Positions 6,277 through 10,142 of a stretch of 10,142 nt of DNA are shown here, in pieces (position 1 is the first letter of the stretch; every line of letters begins with the position of its first letter). The DNA comes from Candidatus Kaiserbacteria bacterium RIFCSPHIGHO2_02_FULL_54_11b (GTDB lineage Bacteria; Patescibacteriota; Minisyncoccia; Phycocordibacterales; UBA2100): assembly GCA_001781275.1 (NCBI GenBank), contig MFLH01000006.1:4433-14574 (forward strand), in the 5' to 3' direction. The notes beneath the pieces were generated by a model, which saw only the letters and a list, made by a program, of their open reading frames with translations, searched no databases and was not told the DNA's origin. A program made the translations under genes and the position numbers.

Positions 6277-6960
6277 ATGGCGAAACGAAATCTACATCCC
6301 AATCACACTGCCGTTCCTGCTAATTTTTGCCGGCTGCCCAACGGATACGGAGTCGTAAAAATCGGCGTCTCGGGTGCCGCCGAGACCGGTGCGTGCGGGC
6401 TCGATGCATATGAAAAAGCAAAAGAGTTGGGGCGCGAGATAGCAAGACGCGGGGGTATTATCACGACAGGTGCCACGACGGGGTTTCCGATGTACTCGGC
6501 GATGGGGGCAAAAGATGAGTGCGGCTTCTCCATCGGTTTTTCACCGGCTGCCAACGAGCGCGAACACGTGGAGACCTACAAATTGCCGCTCGATTTTATG
6601 GATGTCGTCGTCTACACAGGGTTTGGATACGCGGGGCGTGACTTGCTTTTGGTGCGCTCATCGGACGCCATGATCGTGGGGTGCGGACGCATCGGTACCC
6701 TGAACGAGTTTTCCATCGCGTTTGAGGATAGGCGGCCTATCGGGATCCTAGAAGGCACATGGGAGACCGATGAAATATTGAAACACGTGATCGAAGTTGC
6801 AAACCGCCCCAACTCGAAGATCATCTACGATTCTGACCCTAAGGCTATCGTCGAGCGTCTTGTCGACATGGTGATGAAAGATAGAGAGAAAACGATGCTC
6901 GTCTACAATACGCACGACAGTCGCAGCGCGACAGGGAAGAATCAGGAGGTGATCCTGTAG
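6277..6960 (+). CDS. LOG/SLOG-superfamily Rossmann protein (TIGR00725/DprA-related type)
   Basis: 227 residues, cytoplasmic. A Rossmann-type nucleotide-binding pattern is visible: VVKIGVSGAAET (27-37), REIARRGGIITTGATTGFPM (53-72, where the GATTG stretch stands for the usual GGxxG), GRDLLLVRSSDAMIVGCGRIGTLNE (120-144) and PIGIL (154-158). The GxGxxGTLNE segment corresponds to the PGGxGTxxE motif of the LOG (lysine-decarboxylase-like) family, but the first Pro-Gly is replaced by Gly-Cys and the third Gly by Arg. LOG enzymes cleave cytokinin nucleotides; other SLOG members bind nucleotides as sensors, so the substrate here is open. The long N-terminus (1-25) is unusual. The gene appears leaderless. 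It ends one base before the stop of rplT on the other strand. Confidence 0.75.
   Translation: MAKRNLHPNHTAVPANFCRLPNGYGVVKIGVSGAAETGACGLDAYEKAKELGREIARRGGIITTGATTGFPMYSAMGAKDECGFSIGFSPAANEREHVETYKLPLDFMDVVVYTGFGYAGRDLLLVRSSDAMIVGCGRIGTLNEFSIAFEDRRPIGILEGTWETDEILKHVIEVANRPNSKIIYDSDPKAIVERLVDMVMKDREKTMLVYNTHDSRSATGKNQEVIL
6944..6955 (+). other. Perfect 12-base extended Shine-Dalgarno sequence with no gene behind it
   Basis: AGGAGGTGATCC is the exact complement of the conserved 16S rRNA 3' tail GGATCACCTCCT. It lies in the last codons (QEVIL) of the LOG-type gene; no ATG, GTG or TTG start at a usable distance opens a gene on this strand. Read on the minus strand, the RNA downstream of rplT would carry a copy of the anti-Shine-Dalgarno tail. 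Confidence 0.5.
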
Positions 6961-6961
6961 C

Positions 6962-7309
6962 TTAAGATTTGAGGGAAGAGGTGAGGCGAGCGAAAACTTC
7001 GGGGTGATTTTGTGCGAGTTCCGAAAGCACTTTTCGGTCAAGCTTGATATCCGCTTTCTTGAGAGCGTTGATGAATTTTGAATAGGAGAGTCCGAGCGGG
7101 CGCGCTGCGGCATTAATGCGAAGCGACCACAAGTTGCGGTATTCGCGCTTTTTGGACCGGCGATGGCGGAAGGCATGTACCCCAGCGTGCTGGATCGCTT
7201 CTTTTGCGGTGCGTTCTTTGGTAGAGCGGTTGAAGCGATAGCCCTTGGTCTGTGCCAGGACATTTCGGCGGCGCTTCAATTTTGTGACTCCTCGTTTTAC
7301 CCGTACCAT
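6962..7309 (-). CDS. rplT: 50S ribosomal protein L20
   Basis: 115 residues, the usual length. L20 binds 23S rRNA early in large-subunit assembly. Recognised by the basic N-terminus VRVKRGVTKLKRRRNVLAQT, KGYRFNRSTKERTAKEAIQ, AFRHRRSKKREYRNLW and the globular C-terminal RINAAARPLGLSYSKFINAL with KADIKLDRKVLSELA. It is the last gene of the infC-rpmI-rplT operon, 37 bases after rpmI. No Shine-Dalgarno is visible before the ATG (sequence just upstream: AACGAAAACAGT). In other bacteria L20 represses this operon by binding its mRNA. No terminator is visible before the convergent gene, whose stop is one base away, so its 3' untranslated RNA must run antisense into that gene. Confidence 0.97.
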   Translation of the reverse strand: MVRVKRGVTKLKRRRNVLAQTKGYRFNRSTKERTAKEAIQHAGVHAFRHRRSKKREYRNLWSLRINAAARPLGLSYSKFINALKKADIKLDRKVLSELAQNHPEVFARLTSSLKS

Positions 7310-7346
7310 ACTGTTTTCGTTACTTGTAGTCTGCTTGTCGAACTAA

Positions 7347-7532
7347 TTACCCCAAATACCGACTCTTAGCAGTGTTGTCGAATGCAGCGTGAAAGGCGAC
7401 TGCCCGGCGGCGACGCATCTGGCCGGAGCCGCTTTCCTTGGCGTTGAAGTGGTTGTGACCCGGTGCGCGGGCGACAATCTTGCCGCGTTTCGTGACCCGC
7501 AATCTTTTTGTGTATGATTTGTTTGTTTTCAT
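7347..7532 (-). CDS. rpmI: 50S ribosomal protein L35
   Basis: 61 residues, typical size. The very basic sequence with KTNKSYTKRLRVTKRGKI, RAPGHNHFNAKES and QMRRRRAVAF is characteristic of L35, a small large-subunit protein. It sits between infC (123 bases upstream) and rplT (37 bases downstream), the standard order. The end is SRYLG followed by TAA. No standard ribosome binding site: only a G-rich CGGGGCAGG about 20 bases before the ATG, which lies partly in the 3' arm of a long hairpin. Translation of this gene could therefore depend on the folded spacer, as in operons where L20 controls rpmI. Confidence 0.96.
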   Translation of the reverse strand: MKTNKSYTKRLRVTKRGKIVARAPGHNHFNAKESGSGQMRRRRAVAFHAAFDNTAKSRYLG

Positions 7533-7655
7533 GGGTTGGATTTGCCTGCCCCGTAGCCAGCGCGAAGCGCTGTGGTACTGGGGTTGGTTTTCATTGAAAA
7601 ACCGCTCTTCGGCGGTCAGGGCAGTATGCCCGAGGCGGGCAGAAAAAGCAAGGTT
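7533..7655 (-). promoter_or_regulatory. Structured infC-rpmI spacer, candidate L20-type control RNA
   Basis: In minus-strand order the 123-base spacer holds two mutually exclusive GC-rich hairpins (7640-7628, or 7631-7619), a terminator-like hairpin (7616-7597), and a competing GGTTTT/AAAACC hairpin (7603-7598 with 7591-7586) that would break the terminator. Last is a long imperfect hairpin (7583-7549) built from GGGG, GTA, a G-C pair and CAGCGC/GCGCTG around a TTC loop, ending just ahead of rpmI. Competing folds suggest attenuation. In E. coli and Bacillus, L20 represses this operon through leader RNA that mimics its rRNA site; equivalence here is inference. Confidence 0.5.
7597..7616 (-). 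terminator. Intrinsic terminator or attenuator between infC and rpmI
   Basis: On the minus strand ACCGC-CGAAGA-GCGGT is followed directly by a run of T (five in all counting the last stem base). The 5-bp stem is short, so partial termination is more likely than a full stop, which fits an operon that continues into rpmI. Confidence 0.5.
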
Positions 7656-8261
7656 TCAAGCTTCCGCTTCCGGCGCGGGGGCGACCACCTTTGCAGGTTT
7701 CGGCGGCTGTGGTTTCTTGGATGGATCCCGCTCGAGGGTGATGGAGAGACCCTTTGGGCCCTTTTGGATAGGCTCCGCGACTTTGTAACCTTCGGGGATG
7801 ACCGCAAGGAATCGCTCGAGACGCTCTTTGAGGAACTCGAACTCCATGTATTTGTAGCGACCCCACAAAAAGAGGTCCACTTTGACGCGGTGACCGTCTT
7901 TGAGCCATGCAGCTGCTTTGGCGGCTTTGATCTGCATGTCGCGCTCCGAAGTGCCGATCTTCACCTGTGTGATCTTGGTCTCGGTCACGTGCGCTTTCGA
8001 TTTTACTTCTTTGTCTTTCTTTTTCTGCTCGTATTTGAATTTGCCGTAGTCGGTTATCTTACACACCGGCGGCTGTGCGTTGGGGGAGATCTCGATCAGA
8101 TCGAGCCCAAGCTCTTGCGCTTTTGCGATTGCTTCACGGATTGGAAGGACCCCGAAATTCTCGGCATTGGGCCCAATGACCCGCACTTCGGGAGCACGGA
8201 TACCCTCGTTCATGCGCGCGCGCTCTTTTTCAGCCTGCGATGTGTATTTGGTGAATCCCAT
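7656..8261 (-). CDS. infC: Translation initiation factor IF-3
   Basis: 201 residues. IF-3 binds the 30S subunit, blocks premature joining of 50S and checks start-codon pairing. The N-terminal domain is seen in EGIRAPEVRVIG, REAIAKAQELGLDLIEISP and PPVCKITDYGKFKYEQKKK. The C-terminal domain has KITQVKIGTSERDMQIKAAK, WLKDGHRVKVDLFLWGR and VAEPIQKGPKGLSITL. The tail after residue 180 is a Pro/Ala/Lys-rich extension (SKKPQPPKPAKVVAPAPEAEA). The N-terminus extends about 16 residues before the usual INEGIRAPE start; an internal ATG at 8213 would give the shorter form. The promoter, predicted to start transcription at 8266, favours ATG 8261 with only a 5-base leader. Many bacteria start infC with AUU or another rare codon for self-control; here it is ATG, so that loop is absent. 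Confidence 0.96.
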   Translation of the reverse strand: MGFTKYTSQAEKERARMNEGIRAPEVRVIGPNAENFGVLPIREAIAKAQELGLDLIEISPNAQPPVCKITDYGKFKYEQKKKDKEVKSKAHVTETKITQVKIGTSERDMQIKAAKAAAWLKDGHRVKVDLFLWGRYKYMEFEFLKERLERFLAVIPEGYKVAEPIQKGPKGLSITLERDPSKKPQPPKPAKVVAPAPEAEA

Positions 8262-8272
8262 TTATTACGCCG

Positions 8273-8301
8273 ACTATAGCACTTCTCGCAGGATCTCTCA
8301 A
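8273..8301 (-). promoter_or_regulatory. Promoter of infC operon
   Basis: On the minus strand TTGAGA (8301-8296), a 17-base spacer and TGC-TATAGT (8281-8273). Predicted start at 8266, five bases before the ATG. This is the best full promoter in the window: 5 of 6 at -35 and the TG extension. Confidence 0.75.
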
Positions 8302-8307
8302 TGGTTG

Positions 8308-9519
8308 CTACTCTCCGTAGCCTTGCACTGGCGTCCGCCCGCCGAATGGTTTTAGGTATTCAAGTGCGAGCAGCAGCGTTCTTTTCATTGTCTCGAGCAC
8401 TTGGAGGACGAACGTATTTTGTCCGGTCGCGTTTGAAGCGAACGGGTTCTTCGCGAGGTCACTCGAAGTGAAAGTGTTCGGCGGTTGATACATTGTGATC
8501 GTGCCGGTCGCGTTCAAAAGCGTCGAAGTCGGTCTATTTGCATCAAGAGATGTCACATCGCTCGTGTCCGGATTGAGGGCGATATCGACCGCTTTCCCAA
8601 TATCGATCGAGTCACTTATCGGGTCTAAGAATGCGTCGATCAAATCCCACGTCGACGTGGCAGTCGATGAGGCTTTATTCGTGTTTGTGTTGTTATTGGT
8701 GTTGATGATGCTTGAGACCGGTGTCGGCTGCGGAGATTCCGACGAGATATTCGGTTGAGGGGAAGGCGAAAGCTGGGGGGAGGGGCTCGGTTGGGGCGAA
8801 GGTGTTGGTTGCGGCGACATCGGCGGCTGCGGTGGCAGGGGAGGCTGTTGCTGCATCCCGAGCGCTTGACGGATTTGATCTGAGAGAGAACTCGATTGTG
8901 TTGAGGGTGGATCAGGAAGCATTCCGTTTCCCGTATAATTCGAACACGCACCGCACTGGCCGAATCTCCCTCGCGCATCTTGAAAATGGTTTGGGTCCCA
9001 CGCGCCGATGATATTGATTCCAAATTGCCGGGAATTCGCCCTCATCCATCCGATTTGAGAATTGTTGTTGAAGTCTACCGCGAGGCCATAGTTGTGATAC
9101 GACTCACACGGTCCCGCCTTTGACGCACCGCTCGCGACGAGAGCAATTTGTGACCCGGGCGGTCTATATGCACTGATGATCGTCGGTGGTCCGCCAGGAA
9201 CAGCTTCCATGAATGCTTTCACTTTTTGCGCGAATTCGGGATTGAGACAAGATATATTCGAACCTCTTGTGGCGTGTCGTTGCAGCCATTGCTTCGCCTC
9301 TCCTGCCGCTTGTCCGGCATTCGGGTCGCTCGGGTTCCAGCAGTTGGAGGAGATTGGAATGTTGGCCGCGGTCGCTGCCCCTCGAGTTGCAGCTGTGATG
9401 GGAACACTGCCTGCAGGGCAGTCGGCAGCAAAAGCACGCCCCGCAGAAAAAACTGCGGCCAACGAAAAGATTATTGCTCCAATGAACAACAGAAAGAAAG
9501 ACACAGACCGGGAACGCAT
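8308..9519 (-). CDS. Exported M15/VanY-type D,D-carboxypeptidase-like protein with Pro-rich linker and C-terminal module
   Basis: 403 residues. Residues 1-31 form a signal peptide ending AFAADC. Residues 85-195 match the M15B (VanY) peptidase pattern: SAYRPPGSQ (R119), then SYHNYGLAVDF with zinc ligands H142 and D149, and WDPNHFQ with the third ligand H178. The usual EPWH motif has Asp175 and Asn177 in place of Glu and Trp, so catalysis is plausible but altered. Such enzymes trim D-Ala from peptidoglycan stem peptides outside the membrane. Residues 225-268 are a Pro/Gln/Ser repeat (SPQPTPSPQPSPSPQ). Residues 270-403 are a module shared almost exactly with the neighbouring gene: an Asn/Thr-rich stretch, WDLIDAFLDP, then ALEYLKPFGGRTPVQGYGE at the end, with an amphipathic helix (FVLQVLETMKRTLLLALEYL). 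The predicted mRNA is leaderless. Confidence 0.82.
   Translation of the reverse strand: MRSRSVSFFLLFIGAIIFSLAAVFSAGRAFAADCPAGSVPITAATRGAATAANIPISSNCWNPSDPNAGQAAGEAKQWLQRHATRGSNISCLNPEFAQKVKAFMEAVPGGPPTIISAYRPPGSQIALVASGASKAGPCESYHNYGLAVDFNNNSQIGWMRANSRQFGINIIGAWDPNHFQDARGRFGQCGACSNYTGNGMLPDPPSTQSSSLSDQIRQALGMQQQPPLPPQPPMSPQPTPSPQPSPSPQLSPSPQPNISSESPQPTPVSSIINTNNNTNTNKASSTATSTWDLIDAFLDPISDSIDIGKAVDIALNPDTSDVTSLDANRPTSTLLNATGTITMYQPPNTFTSSDLAKNPFASNATGQNTFVLQVLETMKRTLLLALEYLKPFGGRTPVQGYGE
8348..8461. repeat. Near-identical DNA repeat, copy 1 (3' end of peptidase gene)
   Basis: 114 bases that match 9613-9726 at 113 positions in the same orientation; the only difference is T8380 versus C9645. 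It encodes the start of the C-terminal conserved helix and tail (DLAKNPFASNATGQ onward). Identity drops sharply on either side. Confidence 0.9.
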
Positions 9520-9526
9520 ACGAATC

Positions 9527-9532
9527 AGTATA
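9527..9532 (-). promoter_or_regulatory. -10 box of the peptidase-like gene
   Basis: TATACT on the minus strand (9532-9527) places the start at about 9520, one base before ATG 9519. The -35 is weak (TTTCGG, 16-base spacing). Lies in the 53-base gap after the neighbouring gene. Confidence 0.45.
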
Positions 9533-9572
9533 TCGGGGAAAGAGTCTACCGAAACGTACCCTGTTGGGAACT

Positions 9573-10142
9573 CTACTCCCCGTAGCCTTGCACCGGCGTT
9601 CGTCCGCCAAAGGGTTTTAGGTATTCAAGTGCGAGCAGCAGCGTCCTTTTCATTGTCTCGAGCACTTGGAGGACGAACGTATTTTGTCCGGTCGCGTTTG
9701 AAGCGAACGGGTTCTTCGCGAGGTCATTTGAGATGAATGTCTGCGGAGCATTGATTGATGGAGAAATAGCTAGTGTGCCGGTCGCCCCAATCGTTGACGG
9801 CCCCTGTCCAGGTTCAAGCGCTGTTGCATCACTCGTGTCCGGATTGAGGGCGATATCTACGGCCTTCCCGATATCGATGAAATCGCTTACCGGATTCAAG
9901 TACGCGTCGATGAGGTCCCACGTCGACGTTGCGGTCGAGGTCGACTTGGTATTCGTATTGGTGTTGTTCGAGGTGTTGGTATTTGTGTTGATGAGGTCCG
10001 AGACTGGTTTTATTTGTGGATACTCCGAAGGAATGGTCGGTTGCCCGGGCAGCGTCGGCTGCGCAGGAAGCGTCGGCTGTGGTTGGGATTGTGGCTGGGG
10101 AGGGAGTTGCGGCTGCGGTGCCATCGGCGGCTGTGGAGGGGG
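9573..10142 (-). CDS. C-terminal part of a second protein with the same Pro-rich linker and C-terminal module (5' end outside window)
   Basis: The frame stays open to the window edge. An ATG at 10124 is internal: the six codons before it (PPPQPP) continue the linker, matching PPQPPM in the neighbour. 189 visible residues: a Pro/Gln linker with TLPAQPTLPGQPT repeats, an Asn/Thr stretch (NTNTNTSNNTNTNTKSTST), WDLIDAYLNPVSDFIDIGKA and the same final tail, identical from DLAKNPF to the end over about 50 residues. The middle (ALEPGQGPSTIGATGTLAI) differs. The N-terminal domain is outside the window; by analogy it may be another wall enzyme, but that is inference. It lies upstream of the peptidase gene on the same strand, so the two form a tandem duplicate pair. 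Confidence 0.8.
   Translation of the reverse strand, partial: PPPQPPMAPQPQLPPQPQSQPQPTLPAQPTLPGQPTIPSEYPQIKPVSDLINTNTNTSNNTNTNTKSTSTATSTWDLIDAYLNPVSDFIDIGKAVDIALNPDTSDATALEPGQGPSTIGATGTLAISPSINAPQTFISNDLAKNPFASNATGQNTFVLQVLETMKRTLLLALEYLKPFGGRTPVQGYGE
9613..9726. repeat. Near-identical DNA repeat, copy 2
   Basis: Partner of 8348-8461, offset 1265 bases, one mismatch in 114. The direct orientation would allow recombination that deletes the peptidase gene. Confidence 0.9.

Noticed and set aside
7572..8279. 235-codon open frame on the plus strand opposite infC
   Set aside because: Shadow of infC; low-complexity Phe/Leu-rich translation with no domain signal.
8750..8850. Repetitive tract as a possible CRISPR or tandem repeat array
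   Set aside because: It encodes the Pro/Gln/Ser linker of the peptidase-like protein; units are short, irregular and without spacers.
10122..10124. ATG as the start of the right-edge gene
   Set aside because: The frame continues upstream with the same Pro-rich linker to the window edge; the neighbour has the same Met inside its linker.
1..10142. tRNA, rRNA, insertion sequence or prophage genes
   Set aside because: None seen on either strand by reading for their typical motifs; no transposase or integrase-like protein and no tRNA-like cloverleaf noticed.

Overview
The window looks like part of a Patescibacteria (CPR) chromosome, probably of the Parcubacteria/Kaiserbacteria kind. This is judged from gene content: small secreted proteins with a signal peptide, coiled coil, peptidoglycan-binding domain and Ig-like domains; a long-form nucleoside diphosphate kinase; a beta-CASP ribonuclease; and a compact infC-rpmI-rplT operon. 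Base composition is moderate and genes are tightly packed. Almost no gene has a Shine-Dalgarno site at the usual distance. Taxonomy is inference; no rRNA is present.

Layout, plus strand. 1-565 is the 3' end of a TraG/VirD4-like type IV secretion ATPase. It is followed by a 20-bp perfect palindrome and two related exported peptidoglycan-binding proteins (621-1760, 1773-3554); the second carries a pilin-like domain with no prepilin leader. A structured spacer (3555-3671) leads to a small coiled-coil protein plus ndk operon (3672-4588). A 227-bp gap holds what looks like a complete unit for an unrecognised structured RNA (promoter, about 148-nt folded RNA, terminator hairpin). Next come a metallo-beta-lactamase/beta-CASP ribonuclease (4816-6231) and a LOG/SLOG-type Rossmann protein (6277-6960), which ends one base from the convergent rplT.

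Layout, minus strand (read right to left). First is the 3' end of a protein with a Pro-rich linker and a distinctive C-terminal module (9573 to beyond 10142), then a full M15-type D,D-carboxypeptidase-like exported protein with the same module (8308-9519), then infC, rpmI and rplT. The last 114 bases of the shared module differ at only one position between the two copies, which suggests recent duplication or gene conversion.

How it works together. One half is cell-surface biology (secretion ATPase, wall-binding proteins, wall-trimming peptidase) and the other is translation and RNA turnover (IF3, L35, L20, ribonuclease). The recurring regulatory signal is a -10 box, often with an upstream TG, placed so that transcription should start 0-5 bases before the ATG. 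Five genes show this, including infC, so leaderless mRNAs appear common here. The observations most worth checking are the orphan RNA, a terminator/antiterminator-like spacer between infC and rpmI, and a 12-base perfect Shine-Dalgarno sequence at a gene end with no start codon after it.
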